Shown here piece after piece: positions 16,806 through 30,352 of a DNA stretch of 64,000 nucleotides. Every line of letters begins with the position of its first letter. The first letter of the stretch is position 1. The stretch is from Actinomycetota bacterium (lineage in GTDB: Bacteria; Actinomycetota; Thermoleophilia; Gaiellales; Gaiellaceae), in the NCBI GenBank assembly GCA_005884005.1, contig VAWI01000069.1:1-64000 (forward strand), in the 5' to 3' direction. Under the pieces are notes generated by a model. That model had not been told where the DNA came from. It made no database searches and saw only the letters and a list, made by a program, of their open reading frames with translations. The translations under genes and the position numbers were made by a program.

Positions 16806-18718
16806 ATGGCGAAGACAATCGGTATCGACCTCGGCACGACCAACTCTGCGATGGCGGTGATCGAGGGTGGCGAGCCGACCGTGATCCCGAACGCCGAGGG
16901 CGGGCGCACGACCCCGTCCGTCGTCGCATTCACGAATGACGGCCAGCGCCTCGTCGGCGCGCCGGCAAAGCGTCAGCAGGTGACGAATCCGCAGAACACG
17001 ATCTTCTCGATCAAGCGCTTCATGGGTCGCAAGTTCGGCGAGGTCTCGGAGGAGATGAAGATCGTCCCCTACGAGGTCGTGGAAGGGCCGAACGGGGACG
17101 TGCGCGTGAAGGCGTCGGGGAAGGACTACGCCCCGCCGGAGATCAGCGCGATGATCCTTCAGAAGCTGAAGGCGGACGCCGAGGCCTACCTCGGCGAGTC
17201 GGTCGACGACGCGGTGATCACCGTGCCCGCCTACTTCAACAACGCCCAGCGCGAGGCGACCAAGGATGCCGGCAAGATCGCCGGCCTCAACGTTCTCCGG
17301 ATCATCAACGAGCCGACGGCGGCCTCGCTCGCGTACGGGCTCGACAAGGAGGGCGAGGACCAGACGATTCTCGTCTTCGACCTCGGCGGCGGGACGTTCG
17401 ACGTTTCGGTGCTCGAGCTCGGCGAGGGCGTTTTCGAGGTCAAGTCGACGAACGGGGACAACCACCTCGGCGGCGACAACTTCGACAAGGCGGTCGTCGA
17501 CTGGATGGTCGCCGAGTTCAAGCGCGAGCAGGGCATCGACCTCTCGCAGGACAAGATGGCGCTCCAGCGCCTCTACGAGGCCGGCGAGAAGGCGAAGATC
17601 GAGCTCTCGTCCACGATGGCTACGCAGATCAACCTGCCCTTCATCACCGCCACGCAGGAAGGGCCGAAGCACCTCGACCTGCAGCTCACGCGCGCGAAGC
17701 TGAACGAGCTGACCGCCGATCTGCTCGATCGCACGGTCGGGCCGACCAAGCAGGCGCTCGCGGATGCGGGAATCGATGCTTCGGGGATCGACCACGTCGT
17801 CCTCGTCGGGGGCATGACTCGCATGCCGGCAGTGGTCGACAAGGTTCGCGACCTGATCGGCAAGGACCCCCACAAGGGCGTCAACCCGGATGAGGTCGTC
17901 GCCGTCGGCGCCGCGATCCAGGCCGGCGTGCTGCGCGGCGAGGTCAAGGACGTGCTCCTGCTCGACGTGACGCCGCTGTCGCTCGGAATCGAGACCAAGG
18001 GCGGCGTCTTCACGCGCCTGATCGAGCGCAATACGACCATCCCGACCAAGAAGTCCGAGGTCTTCACGACCGCGGAGGACAACCAGCCCTCGGTCGAGGT
18101 GCACGTCCTCCAGGGCGAGTCGGAGATGTCGCTCTACAACAAGACGCTCGGGAAGTTCCAGCTCGTCGGCATCCCGCCGGCGCCGCGCGGAATGCCGCAG
18201 ATCGAGGTCACCTTCGACATCGACGCCGACGGGATCATCCACGTGTCGGCGAAGGATCTCGGCACCGGCAACGAGCAGAAGATCCGGATCGAGGGCGGCT
18301 CCGGTCTGAAGCAGGAGGAGGTCGAGCGGATGATCCGCGAGGCCGAGTCCCACTCGGATGAGGCGCACCGACTGCGCGAGCTCGCAGACGCGCGTAACGC
18401 GGCGGAGAGCCTCGCGTACCAGACCGAGCGCACGCTCAAGGAGCACCGCGACAAGCTCGACGAGGCCGACGCCTCGACGATCGAGGGTCGCGTGATGGAG
18501 CTTCGCGGCGTGCTCGAGAGCTCGGACGTGAACGAGATCCGGCAGAAGACGGAGGCGCTCCAGGAGGCCTCGCAGAAGCTCGCTGAGGCGGTCTACGCGC
18601 AGGCGAGCGCGCAGCAGCAGCAGGCTTCCGCTGGCGGAGACGGCGACGGCGCCGCTGCCTCGGACGACGAGGTGATCGAGGACGCCGAGATCGTCGACGA
18701 GGAGGCGAAGACCTCCTA

Positions 18719-18719
<1 letters not shown>
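16806..18719 (+). CDS. dnaK: Chaperone DnaK (Hsp70)
   Basis: The 637-residue Hsp70 has the ATPase signatures [30 protein letters not shown] and [13 protein letters not shown], a substrate-binding domain, and an acidic Gln/Ala-rich C-terminal tail. A ribosome-binding site, AAAGGAGAA, lies 9 bp before the ATG. It is the first gene of dnaK-grpE-dnaJ-(small membrane protein)-hspR-clpB. HspR is encoded in the same operon, so autoregulation is expected from other actinobacteria. I do not see a canonical CTTGAGT-N7-ACTCAAG HAIR site in the 89-bp leader. Confidence 0.98.
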
Positions 18720-20604
<1,885 letters not shown>

Positions 20605-20605
<1 letters not shown>

Positions 20606-20973
20606 TGGACGACCGTCCGCGCTACATGATCTCGATCGCGGCTGAGCTCGTCGGCATGCACCCGCAGACGCTCCGAATCTACGAGAACAAGGGCCTCGTC
20701 AGTCCGAAGCGGACGCGCGGGAATACGCGTCTCTACTCGGAGGCGGACCTCGATCGGCTGCGCCTGATCCAGCGGCTGACCACCGAGCTCGGCCTCAACC
20801 TTGCCGGCGTCGAGGTCGTGCTGCGGCTCGAGGACGAGCTGCGCAGGGCCCACGAGCGCCTCGAGCGGCTCGATCGCCAGATGCGCGAAGAGATTCAGAA
20901 CGTTCACAAGCAGTACCGGCGCGATCTCGTGCTGTACCAGGCACCGCGGCCGGTCCCAACCCGACAGCACTAA
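20605..20973 (+). CDS. hspR: MerR-family heat-shock repressor HspR
   Basis: The 122-residue protein has a MerR winged helix, with [21 protein letters not shown] as the recognition region and [17 protein letters not shown] as the wing. A coiled coil, [20 protein letters not shown], follows. HspR represses dnaK and clpB operons in Streptomyces and mycobacteria, with DnaK as co-repressor. Its place between dnaJ and clpB is the actinobacterial arrangement. Confidence 0.95.
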
Positions 20974-20982
20974 GGAGAACGA

Positions 20983-23453
<2,471 letters not shown>

Positions 23454-23457
<4 letters not shown>

Positions 23458-23597
23458 TCCACGTCCGGGAAATAGTCGGCGCCGCCCCTCCTCGGGCGGC
23501 GCGCGTCCGAGATCGCGACGAGCTCGGCCGCTGGCGTCACCCCGGTCGACGAACTCGAGCTCGTCGGGGCGGAAGATGCTGTAGGAACCGGCGGGTT
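23454..23597 (-). pseudogene. Possible gene remnant between clpB and clpS
   Basis: On the minus strand one frame reads GSYSIFRPDELEFVDR. A single-base shift then leads into VTPAAELVAISDARRPRRGG and ADYFPDVD before a TAA at 23454-23456. The two halves look like one short protein C-terminus broken by a frameshift, possibly cupin-like. This is judged by eye only, and chance reading in GC-rich DNA is possible. The clpB terminator hairpin overlaps it. Confidence 0.25.
23479..23502 (+). terminator. Hairpin after clpB
   Basis: GCGCCGCCC (23479-23487) pairs perfectly with GGGCGGCGC (23494-23502) around a 6-nt loop, 22 bp after the clpB stop. There is no T-run, as is common for actinobacterial terminators. 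Confidence 0.6.
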
Positions 23598-23894
23598 CTA
23601 CCGCTCGAGCGGCGCCATCGTCAGGCCGAGCTCCTTGAGGCGCTCCCGGTAGAGCTCCGCGGGCTCGCGGTGGCCCGACCAGACGACGGCTTGGCCGGTG
23701 TTGTGGATCCGGTTCGCAAACGTCATACCCTGATCGAAGCCGACGCCGGGGAGGACGTCCGCCAGAGCCGCCGCGACGCCCTCGAAGGTGTTGTGATTGT
23801 CGTTCAGGACGATCACGCGCCAGGCATCGCCGGTGCGGCCGCCGGTGTCCCGCGTCGGACGTTCCTTCGTCGGTGTAGCGGGCGCGACGGTCAC
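23598..23894 (-). CDS. clpS: ClpS adaptor of the ClpAP/ClpCP protease
   Basis: The 98-residue protein has WRVIVLNDNHNTFEGVAAAL followed by HNTGQAVVWSGHREPAELY, matching the ClpS N-degron-binding core (usually DDVNTF and GRAVVxxG). It delivers N-end-rule substrates to the Clp ATPase. The first 20 residues form a flexible tail. The start is GTG at 23894. It is convergent with clpB and divergent from the membrane protein at 24063. Confidence 0.92.
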   Translation of the reverse strand: MTVAPATPTKERPTRDTGGRTGDAWRVIVLNDNHNTFEGVAAALADVLPGVGFDQGMTFANRIHNTGQAVVWSGHREPAELYRERLKELGLTMAPLER

Positions 23895-24062
23895 TGGGAG
23901 GCTCCGGGCCTGGTTGCGCTCATGCTCGGACGCTAGCGCTTGTTCCGCTTTTGTGGCAGACGCGTTTCACACCCGTCACAACTTCGGAATTAGCCTGTCC
24001 GTGGGCGGGAGTGGTGGCGACCCGAGTCTCGCGTGTACCTGTAACGGGTAGGTTCGTGGCCG

Positions 24063-24845
24063 ATGGCACGCCGAAAAAGGCGCCGCGGTCCACAGCCCAC
24101 ACCCCCGCCGCTCCCGCCGGCGACGCGCACGGTCGGACAGCTCGTGGCCGAGACGATTCGGCTCTACGGGCGCAGTTTCTGGCGCTCGCTTGCTCTAGGT
24201 ATCGCACCCGCCGCCGCAGGCCTCGCTCTCGCGGAGTCGCCGGGAGCCGTCCGGTTGGCGCTTGCGTTCACGATCGCGGCGGCCGCAGCGAGCCTTTCCT
24301 TCGCGCTTGCGACCGGAGTCGTCTCCGGAGAGCGACTGCCGCGGAGGCGACTTGCCGAGGCCACGGTGTTCGGAACGATCACGCTTGCTCCCGCGATCGT
24401 TCTGCTCGGCTTCCTCGGCATTCTCGGACTCCTGCCGGCTGTGATCTGCCTCGGCTTAGCCGGCCTGGTCGTCCCGGTGATCACTCTCGAGCGGCGACGC
24501 TCGTACAGCCGCGCCTTCGAGCTGGCGCGTGCCGACTTTGCGCACGCGGTCGGCTCGCTGGCCACGCTCGCGCTCGTCGGGTTGCTGACGGCATATGTTC
24601 TCTTCTTCACGCTCCGCTCTGCGGGTACGGCGGCGCTGCGCGCGTCGGCGTTCGTCTCCGTGCTCGTCATCTCGCCCCTGCTCTTCCTCGGCGGCGCGAT
24701 CCTTTATTACGACCAGGTTGCGCGTGTAGGCTCGGCGCCCCGACGGAGGAGGCGCAATGCCGACGTACATCCTGCTGTCCAGTCTGACCCCCCAGGGCGT
24801 TCAGACGCTCAAGTCGAACCCGGCCCGGCTGCGAGAAGTCAATAA
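24063..24845 (+). CDS. Integral membrane protein of unknown function
   Basis: The 260-residue protein has an N-terminal basic stretch (MARRKRRRGPQ). TVGQLVAETIRLYGRSFWRSLALG follows in two parts, then about six membrane segments. The pattern resembles membrane proteins in which a transport-like bundle repeats a short amphipathic helix. A segment PVITLERRRSYSRAFELARAD precedes the third pair of helices. The last 30 residues are charged and overlap the GYD gene by 89 bp in another frame. That tail may not be functional. Confidence 0.65.
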   Translation: MARRKRRRGPQPTPPPLPPATRTVGQLVAETIRLYGRSFWRSLALGIAPAAAGLALAESPGAVRLALAFTIAAAAASLSFALATGVVSGERLPRRRLAEATVFGTITLAPAIVLLGFLGILGLLPAVICLGLAGLVVPVITLERRRSYSRAFELARADFAHAVGSLATLALVGLLTAYVLFFTLRSAGTAALRASAFVSVLVISPLLFLGGAILYYDQVARVGSAPRRRRRNADVHPAVQSDPPGRSDAQVEPGPAARSQ

Positions 24846-25041
24846 GGACGTCGAGGAGCTCGGCGCCCGGGTGCTGCACCAGTGGGCGACGCTCGGACCG
24901 TTCGACTTCGTCAACGTCGTCGAGGCTCCGGATGCAGCGACGATCGCAAGGGTCTCGGTCGCGCTGGGCGCACGGGGTAGCGCGAAGCTGCAGACGCTGA
25001 CCGCGCTGACGATCGACGAGTTCTTGAGCGCGCTCGACTAG
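24757..25041 (+). CDS. GYD-domain protein
   Basis: The 94-residue protein begins MPTYILLSSLTPQGVQTLK and contains GARVLHQWATLGPFDFVNVV and ALGARGSAKLQTLTALT. This matches the PF08734 GYD family of small dimeric ferredoxin-like-fold proteins, whose function is unknown. A ribosome-binding site, GGAGGAGG, lies 5-12 bp before the ATG. Its stop overlaps the convergent psuG stop in a CTAG. Confidence 0.88.
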   Translation: MPTYILLSSLTPQGVQTLKSNPARLREVNKDVEELGARVLHQWATLGPFDFVNVVEAPDAATIARVSVALGARGSAKLQTLTALTIDEFLSALD

Positions 25042-25925
25042 CGGGCCGCGTAGGCGACCGCGACCTCCGCCGCAAGCGCGGCGTTGTCCGCGATCAGCCG
25101 CTTGTTGATCCGGACGCTCTCGCCGGCCGTGTCGCGGTGGATCCGGCTGAGCACGAACGGTGTCACGTCCTGTCCCGTCACTCGCTCCGAGCTCGCCTGG
25201 GCGAGCGCCGTCTCGATCAGCGCTTCGACGTCGAGGCTCTCGGCAGGCGGGTGCGCAAGCAGCAACCCGGTGCGGCCGAGTGACCAGTGTGCGCGGGCGA
25301 TCGCGGCGGCCTCGCTCGCAGTCGCCACCGTCGCCGGTACCAGCGGGCCGCCCTCGGCCGAGTAGAAGAGCGGCAGTGTCTCGGCTTGCCAGCCGAGTAC
25401 CGGCACCCCGAGGGCTTCAAGTGCCTCGAGCGTCGCCGGCACGTCGAGCAGCGACTTGACACCCGACGAGACGACGAGCACGCGTGCCCGGGCGAGCTCG
25501 CCGAGGTCGGCGGAGACGTCCGGCCGTTCCGCAAAGCCGCGGTGGACGCCGCCGATCCCGCCCGTTCCCAGGAAGCGAATCCCGGCCGCGGAGCACGCAG
25601 CCAGGGTTCCGCCGACAGTGGTCGCGCCGAGCACCCCTTTGGCGACGCAGACGGCCAGGTCGCGAGGACCAGCCTTGCGCGCCGATTCGCCCGCCGCCGC
25701 GAAGCGCTCGAGCTCGCCGGCGGCGAGTCCGAGCTGCACCCGGCCGTCGAGCACGCCCACCGTCGCCGGCACGGCGCCCGCGTCGCGGACCCGCCGCTCG
25801 GCCTCGAGCGCCACGTCGAGCCCTTCGCCGGCGGGAAACCCATGGGACACGAGTGTCGTCTCGAGGGCGACGACGGCCCGCCCGGAGTCGAGCGCCTCGC
25901 GTACGTCCGGCGCGACCTGGATCAC
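25038..25925 (-). CDS. psuG: Pseudouridine-5'-phosphate glycosidase
   Basis: The 295-residue enzyme cleaves pseudouridine-5'-phosphate to uracil and ribose-5-phosphate. Family motifs visible are VALETTLVSHGFPAGEGLDV near the N-terminus, KGVLGATTVGGTLAACSAAG, FLGTGGIGGVHRG and a C-terminal NKRLIADNAALAAEVA. The GTG at 25925 overlaps the stop of the upstream sugar kinase (TGA at 25922-25924). The pair forms the psuK-psuG pseudouridine degradation module. Confidence 0.95.
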   Translation of the reverse strand: MIQVAPDVREALDSGRAVVALETTLVSHGFPAGEGLDVALEAERRVRDAGAVPATVGVLDGRVQLGLAAGELERFAAAGESARKAGPRDLAVCVAKGVLGATTVGGTLAACSAAGIRFLGTGGIGGVHRGFAERPDVSADLGELARARVLVVSSGVKSLLDVPATLEALEALGVPVLGWQAETLPLFYSAEGGPLVPATVATASEAAAIARAHWSLGRTGLLLAHPPAESLDVEALIETALAQASSERVTGQDVTPFVLSRIHRDTAGESVRINKRLIADNAALAAEVAVAYAAR

Positions 25926-26752
25926 GGCTGGGCCCCCAGGCGCGACACGCATCGCGCGGCGGTCTCGAGCGCGAGCTCGACGCCGCCGACGAAATATCCG
26001 GCCGCGAACGCGTCGCCCGCACCGGTCGTGTCGACCACCTTCGTGGGCACTGCCGGAAATTCCGACCGCTCGTCGCCGCGGACGATGGCACAGCCGGAGG
26101 CACCTCGCTTCAAGATCCACGTTGCCTCTTCTGCGACAGCCGGCCCGACCTCGTCGTACTCCTCCTCGTTGGCGAAGACGAGCTCCGGACGGAGCTCCTG
26201 GAGCACCTCGCGCAGGCGCTGCGGGCCGAAATCCCTGATCACCCGGCTCGAGGCCGGGTCGACGCTGACGACCCCGCCGCCGGCGCGCGCCAGCCTGGCC
26301 GCGCGCGCCGCCGCGCCGTCGATCGGGGACGACATCAGGCTGTAACCGGAGAGGTGAAGGTGTGTGCAGCCTTCGAACCAGGCCGGCTCGAGCTCGTCGG
26401 CCGAAAGCGTCGGTGCCACGCCTCGGTCGCTCGCCATCGCGCGCTCGCCTCTCTCGCCGACGACCGAGACGACGACACCGTTTCGACCGAGCGCGACGGG
26501 GCCGAAGACGGCGACGCCGAGCCGCGCGAGCTCACCTGCGGCAAGCGATCCTGCCGGATCGTCGCCGCGCTTCCCGATAAACCGGGCCTCTCCGCCGAGC
26601 GCCGCCGCCCAGGCCGCGACGTTGGCCGCCTGCCCGCCGGCGCCCGTCCGAGTCTGCGCCGTGGCGTCGGTGCCCGGCTCCAACGGCTGCTCGAGGCGGA
26701 CGATCACATCGAGCAGCAGGTCGCCGAGCGTGCAGAGGACGAGGCGCGGCAT
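25922..26752 (-). CDS. psuK: PfkB-family kinase, probably pseudouridine kinase
   Basis: The 276-residue protein has the PfkB signatures GAGGQAANVAAWAAALGG and DTTGAGDAFAAGYFVGG, the latter holding the catalytic Asp and anion hole. Coupling to psuG makes phosphorylation of pseudouridine the most likely reaction, although ribokinase-like specificity cannot be excluded from sequence alone. The ATG at 26752 is selected because upstream sequence has no PfkB similarity. Confidence 0.88.
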   Translation of the reverse strand: MPRLVLCTLGDLLLDVIVRLEQPLEPGTDATAQTRTGAGGQAANVAAWAAALGGEARFIGKRGDDPAGSLAAGELARLGVAVFGPVALGRNGVVVSVVGERGERAMASDRGVAPTLSADELEPAWFEGCTHLHLSGYSLMSSPIDGAAARAARLARAGGGVVSVDPASSRVIRDFGPQRLREVLQELRPELVFANEEEYDEVGPAVAEEATWILKRGASGCAIVRGDERSEFPAVPTKVVDTTGAGDAFAAGYFVGGVELALETAARCVSRLGAQP

Positions 26753-26769
26753 CGCCGTACAATCGTCCC

Positions 26770-26976
26770 ATGGACGGGGAACGGCGGAGAGATCGCCTGC
26801 GGACGTTCGTGCTCGGTGGGCTCCTGGGAGCTTCCGCCGTGCTCGCTGCGGCCCGGCGCCGCCGCGCTGCCGCCAAGCGTCCGCCACGGGCCGGGTTGGC
26901 CGCTTTCGAGGACGCACCCTGCTACCGCGAGCTGGTCGAGCTCGAGCGCACGGAAGGGCGAGCGAGCACGGATTAG
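26770..26976 (+). CDS. Small basic protein with one hydrophobic helix
   Basis: The 68-residue protein starts MDGERRRDRLRTFVLGGLLG, with a membrane helix at about residues 12-28 followed by a basic stretch (RRRRAAAKRPPR). It is divergent from psuK, with starts 17 bp apart. It has no recognisable family. A single-pass inner-membrane protein is the most that can be said. Confidence 0.5.
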   Translation: MDGERRRDRLRTFVLGGLLGASAVLAAARRRRAAAKRPPRAGLAAFEDAPCYRELVELERTEGRASTD

Positions 26977-27025
26977 CGACCGCGTCTCGGCCGGTGTCGA
27001 AAGGACCCGCTGCTACTGTCAGAAC

Positions 27026-27310
27026 GTGCCCATATACGAGTACCGTTGTCCGAACGGACACGTTTTCGAGCTCTTTCAGCGGATCGGCGACGCGCCGCCG
27101 CCGAAGTGCGAGATCTGCGATGAGGGACCTCTCGAGCGCGTTCTCTACCCGGTGGCGGTGCACTTCAAGGGCTCGGGGTTCTACTCCACAGACTATGGGC
27201 GAGGCTCGCAGAAGAAGGAACCGTCCACGGACGGCGCCGGCGGCGATTCGGACTCAGGGTCCAAAAAAACCTCGGAGAAGAAACCCGAGACCAAGACCGC
27301 CGAGGGCTAG
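27026..27310 (+). CDS. FmdB-type zinc ribbon protein
   Basis: The 94-residue protein begins with MPIYEYRCPNGHVFELF and RIGDAPPPKCEICDEGP, the two CxxC-type halves of the FmdB/CxxC_CXXC_SSSS regulatory zinc ribbon. VHFKGSGFYSTDY follows. The C-terminal third is a Lys/Ser/Glu-rich disordered tail. The family is common next to metabolic and mechanosensitive-channel genes, but its job is unclear. It starts at GTG 27026. Confidence 0.88.
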   Translation: MPIYEYRCPNGHVFELFQRIGDAPPPKCEICDEGPLERVLYPVAVHFKGSGFYSTDYGRGSQKKEPSTDGAGGDSDSGSKKTSEKKPETKTAEG

Positions 27311-27339
27311 CCGAGAGAGCTAGCCGAGAGAGCTAGCCG
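27307..27339. repeat. 13-bp tandem repeat joining two convergent genes
   Basis: CTAGCCGAGAGAG occurs twice in tandem, followed by a partial third unit CTAGCCG. The TAG of the first unit is the stop of the FmdB gene and the CTA of the third unit is the stop of the LCP gene on the other strand. Confidence 0.85.
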
Positions 27340-28517
27340 CCGGGCGGCAATCGGTTGACGTAGCAGCCGGGCGGGTAGGTGTCGCCATTCGGCGGCGGCG
27401 GTTGCGGTGCCGACTCGCCCTTGACCATCGCGATCACCGCGGCATTGTCCTCGCTCGGATCGATGTAGCCGCCGTCGGCCGTGCCCCCGAGCCGGCAATG
27501 CAGCGTCGTCCCGGCGCGGAACTTCAGCCAGCCGATCTGAACCAGCTCGGTCGGCGACAGATCGGTCGCGAGCGGCTTCATCAGGTCTCCGCCGATGAAC
27601 GGGAGCTTGAAGAAGGTGCCGGCGCTCGAGAGCTTCGACATCAGCGCCTGCAGGACGGCCTGCTGCCTCGCGCCTCGGGTGATGTCGGTGTCGGCGGGGT
27701 TGAGCTTGTTCACGCGGACGCGCGAGTAAATCAGGGCGCGATAGCCATTCATGTGCTGCACGCCTTTCCGGAACCGCCAGCCCTTCCACCGCGCGCAGCG
27801 CTCGTTCGTCGCGTACGGGCAGTCGAACTTGTCCGAGAGGATCGGCTTGGGCACGTTGATATCGATTCCGCCCAGCTTGTCGATCAGCTTGCTGAAGCTG
27901 TGGAAGTTGACGACGACGACGTGGTTGATCGGCAGGCCGGTGTACAGGTGCACGGTGCGCTCGGCCAGACGAGCTCCCCCGATCTGGAAGGCGGCGTTGA
28001 TCTTGTCCGGCCCGTGCCCCGGAATGTCGGGGACGCGGAGGTCGCGCGGGATCGAGAGGTAGTAGAGCTTGTGGTGCTTCGGATCGGTGCGCAGGATCTG
28101 CATCGAGTCCGAGTGCTGGTCGGACGCGCGAGAGGCATTCAGCGAATGGTCGGTGCCGAGCAGAAGGATGTTGCTCGAGTGCGAGAGCATCATCCCGTTG
28201 TCGGGCACGAGCGCGAGCCGAGCTGACTCAGGCAGGCGCTTGTTTGCGTCCTTGACGCCGCTGCGGAAAGACAGGTAGCCCGCGACGACCCAGAAGACCA
28301 AGACCAGGAACAGGACGAGCACCGAGAGGCCGGTCCAACGCTTCCAGCGCCAGGCGCGCCACCCGGTGGCCGGTGGCTTTGCGCCGGGCCCACGGTAGTC
28401 GCGGCGCCCGTCTCCGTCGCCGCGCTCGCGCGTGGGTCGCGGGATCGTCGGGACCTTTCCCTTGACGCGACCGCCGCGATAGACGCGATATGGCTTCTCT
28501 CCGCGAGGAGCCGACAT
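27333..28517 (-). CDS. LytR-CpsA-Psr family cell-wall ligase
   Basis: The 394-residue protein has a basic cytoplasmic N-terminus and one membrane helix at about residues 63-86. The extracytoplasmic LCP domain carries LLGTDHSLNASRASDQHSDS, LSIPRDLRVPDIPGHGPDKI and ALIYSRVRVNKLNPADTDI, which hold the Arg/Asp residues that bind the polyprenyl pyrophosphate. LCP proteins attach secondary wall polymers to peptidoglycan. The C-terminal Pro-rich tail ends in a single Cys region. The gene is divergent from the ROK kinase. Confidence 0.92.
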   Translation of the reverse strand: MSAPRGEKPYRVYRGGRVKGKVPTIPRPTRERGDGDGRRDYRGPGAKPPATGWRAWRWKRWTGLSVLVLFLVLVFWVVAGYLSFRSGVKDANKRLPESARLALVPDNGMMLSHSSNILLLGTDHSLNASRASDQHSDSMQILRTDPKHHKLYYLSIPRDLRVPDIPGHGPDKINAAFQIGGARLAERTVHLYTGLPINHVVVVNFHSFSKLIDKLGGIDINVPKPILSDKFDCPYATNERCARWKGWRFRKGVQHMNGYRALIYSRVRVNKLNPADTDITRGARQQAVLQALMSKLSSAGTFFKLPFIGGDLMKPLATDLSPTELVQIGWLKFRAGTTLHCRLGGTADGGYIDPSEDNAAVIAMVKGESAPQPPPPNGDTYPPGCYVNRLPPGG

Positions 28518-28573
28518 TCCGGCGGGCTATGGTAGCCACGCGACGCGTCGGAGTTACGTACCTTCCGCGAAAC

Positions 28574-29476
28574 GTGACTGACAGGCGAGTCGTAGGGGTG
28601 GATGTCGGGGGGACGAAGATCCTCGCTGGCATCGTCGATCCGGCCGGCAGAGTCGAGCATCGCCGTGAAAGGCCAACCGAGCTCGACTCTCAGGATCGTT
28701 TGCTCGACGAGCTCGGCGCGGCGGCTGAGGAGTTGCTGGACGACTCGATCGCAGCGGTGGGGTTCGGCCTGCCTTCCCGAATCGACCAGCAGGCGGGCCG
28801 GGTCGACGGCTCCGTGAACGTCCCGCTTCAGGACGTGCCGCTGCGAGAGTTGATGACGAAACGGCTCGGCCGTCCGGTCGCGCTCGAGAACGACGGCAAC
28901 GCCGCCGCGCTGGCCGAGCACCGCGCCGGAGCCGGCCGCGGGGCCCCCACGATGGTCATGCTCACGCTCGGGACGGGCGTCGGCGGAGGCGTCGTCGTCG
29001 ACGGCAACCTGCTCCGCGATGGCGGCGAGCTTGGCCATACGGTGCTCGTCTACGACGGGATCCCGTGCCAGGGAACGTGCACGGGGCGTGGGCACCTCGA
29101 GGCATACGTCAGCGGAACGGCCGCGGCGAAGCTCGCGCAGGAGGCGTTCGGCCCGGCGGTCGACGCGCACCGGCTCGTCCGGCTCGCCGCCGAGGGCGAT
29201 TCGACCGCGGTCGAGATTCTCGACGAAATCGGCCGGAAGCTCGGTGCCGCCATCGGGAGCTTCGTGAACATCTTCAGGCCCCAGCTCGTCGTCATCGGCG
29301 GCGGCTTCGCCTCGGCGGGCGACTTCCTGCTCGAGCCGGCGCGCGAGACGATGCGCCGGGAAGCGCTGCCGCCTGCGCGGGGCCGCGTCCAGATCGTGCG
29401 CGCCGAACTCGGCACCGCGGCGGGCGTGATCGGCGCGGCACTCGTCGCCTACGACGAGCTCGGCTCAGCGGGCTGA
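28574..29476 (+). CDS. ROK-family sugar kinase (glucokinase-like)
   Basis: The 300-residue protein has the phosphate-binding motif VGVDVGGTKILAGIVD and the ROK segment LTLGTGVGGGVVVDGNLL. The substrate region reads GELGHTVLVYDGIPC. The usual zinc motif CxCGxxGCxE is altered to CQGTCTGRGHLE, so one cysteine is replaced by His. It likely phosphorylates glucose or an N-acetylated hexosamine. GTG 28574 is chosen because the earlier ATG (28490) would overlap the divergent LCP gene. The stop overlaps the rsmI ATG (TGATG). Confidence 0.9.
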   Translation: MTDRRVVGVDVGGTKILAGIVDPAGRVEHRRERPTELDSQDRLLDELGAAAEELLDDSIAAVGFGLPSRIDQQAGRVDGSVNVPLQDVPLRELMTKRLGRPVALENDGNAAALAEHRAGAGRGAPTMVMLTLGTGVGGGVVVDGNLLRDGGELGHTVLVYDGIPCQGTCTGRGHLEAYVSGTAAAKLAQEAFGPAVDAHRLVRLAAEGDSTAVEILDEIGRKLGAAIGSFVNIFRPQLVVIGGGFASAGDFLLEPARETMRREALPPARGRVQIVRAELGTAAGVIGAALVAYDELGSAG

Positions 29477-30279
29477 TGCTTACGGTTTGCGCGACCCCGA
29501 TCGGCAACCTCGAGGACGTCACGCTGCGGGTGCTGCGCGAGCTCGCCGAGACCGACCTCGTCCTCTGCGAGGACACGCGGCACACGCGGGGGCTGCTCGA
29601 ACGGCACGGGATCCGCGCGCGATTGCGCTCCTACCACGAGCACAACGAGGCCTCGCGAACCGCGGAGATGCTGCCACGTCTTCAGGCCGGTGAGCGCATA
29701 GCGCTCGTGTCCGACGCAGGCCTGCCGGGCATCTCCGACCCCGGCGCTCGGCTCGTCGCCGCCACGCTCGAGGCTGGTGTGGCCGTGACGGTTCTGCCGG
29801 GTCCTTCCGCTGTCGATACCGCCCTCGTCGCGAGCGGTTTCGCCGCCGAGCGCTATCAGTTCCTCGGTTTCTTGCCACGGGGCGAGCAGGCGCTGGGTCG
29901 GGTCTGGGAGGAACTGGCTCGGTGGCCCTGGCCTGCGATCGTGTTCGAGTCGCCGCGCAGGCTGCCGACGACGCTTCGCTCGCTCGCAGCTGTGGACCCC
30001 GACCGTGAGCTGGCCGTCTGCCGTGAGCTGACGAAACGACATGAGCAGATCGTCCGCGGTCGCGCAGGCGAGCTTTCGGAGCAATTCGCCGAGCCGCCGA
30101 AGGGTGAGGTCACGCTCGTGCTCGGGCCGGGCAGTGAACGTGGGCCAGCGTATGTGGCCGCAGCCACGGAGGCAGTCGCGGAGCTCGTCGCCGCAGGTCT
30201 CCCGCGCCGCCAGGCAGCTGCGGTTGTCGCCCGCCTGACGGGGCTTCCGCGCAAGCGCCTTTACGATACCTCTCTGTAG
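29476..30279 (+). CDS. rsmI: 16S rRNA (cytidine-1402-2'-O)-methyltransferase
   Basis: The 267-residue SAM-dependent enzyme has the N-terminal motif CATPIGNLEDVTLR, LCEDTRHTRGLLERHGI and ALVSDAGLPGISDPGARLV, all typical of RsmI (tetrapyrrole-methylase fold). It methylates the 2'-O of C1402 in the decoding centre. It is coupled to the ROK kinase by an overlapping start. Confidence 0.95.
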   Translation: MLTVCATPIGNLEDVTLRVLRELAETDLVLCEDTRHTRGLLERHGIRARLRSYHEHNEASRTAEMLPRLQAGERIALVSDAGLPGISDPGARLVAATLEAGVAVTVLPGPSAVDTALVASGFAAERYQFLGFLPRGEQALGRVWEELARWPWPAIVFESPRRLPTTLRSLAAVDPDRELAVCRELTKRHEQIVRGRAGELSEQFAEPPKGEVTLVLGPGSERGPAYVAAATEAVAELVAAGLPRRQAAAVVARLTGLPRKRLYDTSL

Positions 30280-30285
30280 TCCGTA

Positions 30286-30314
30286 TTGACAACAGCCGCC
30301 GCCCCAGGTATCGT
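30286..30314 (+). promoter_or_regulatory. Sigma-70-type promoter for the M23 peptidase gene
   Basis: TTGACA at 30286-30291 and TATCGT at 30309-30314 are separated by exactly 17 bp. The -35 box is a perfect consensus. Transcription would start around 30321, just before the ribosome-binding site AAGGAGAAG and the ATG at 30353. The leader holds an imperfect inverted repeat, TTGTT and ACAACAA. Confidence 0.7.
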
Positions 30315-30352
30315 GACGGTTGTTGGCAATCGAGACAACAAGGAGAAGCGAG

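Noticed and set aside
16758-18446. 562-residue open frame antisense to dnaK
   Set aside because: It mirrors the codon periodicity of dnaK on the other strand and has no recognisable motif.
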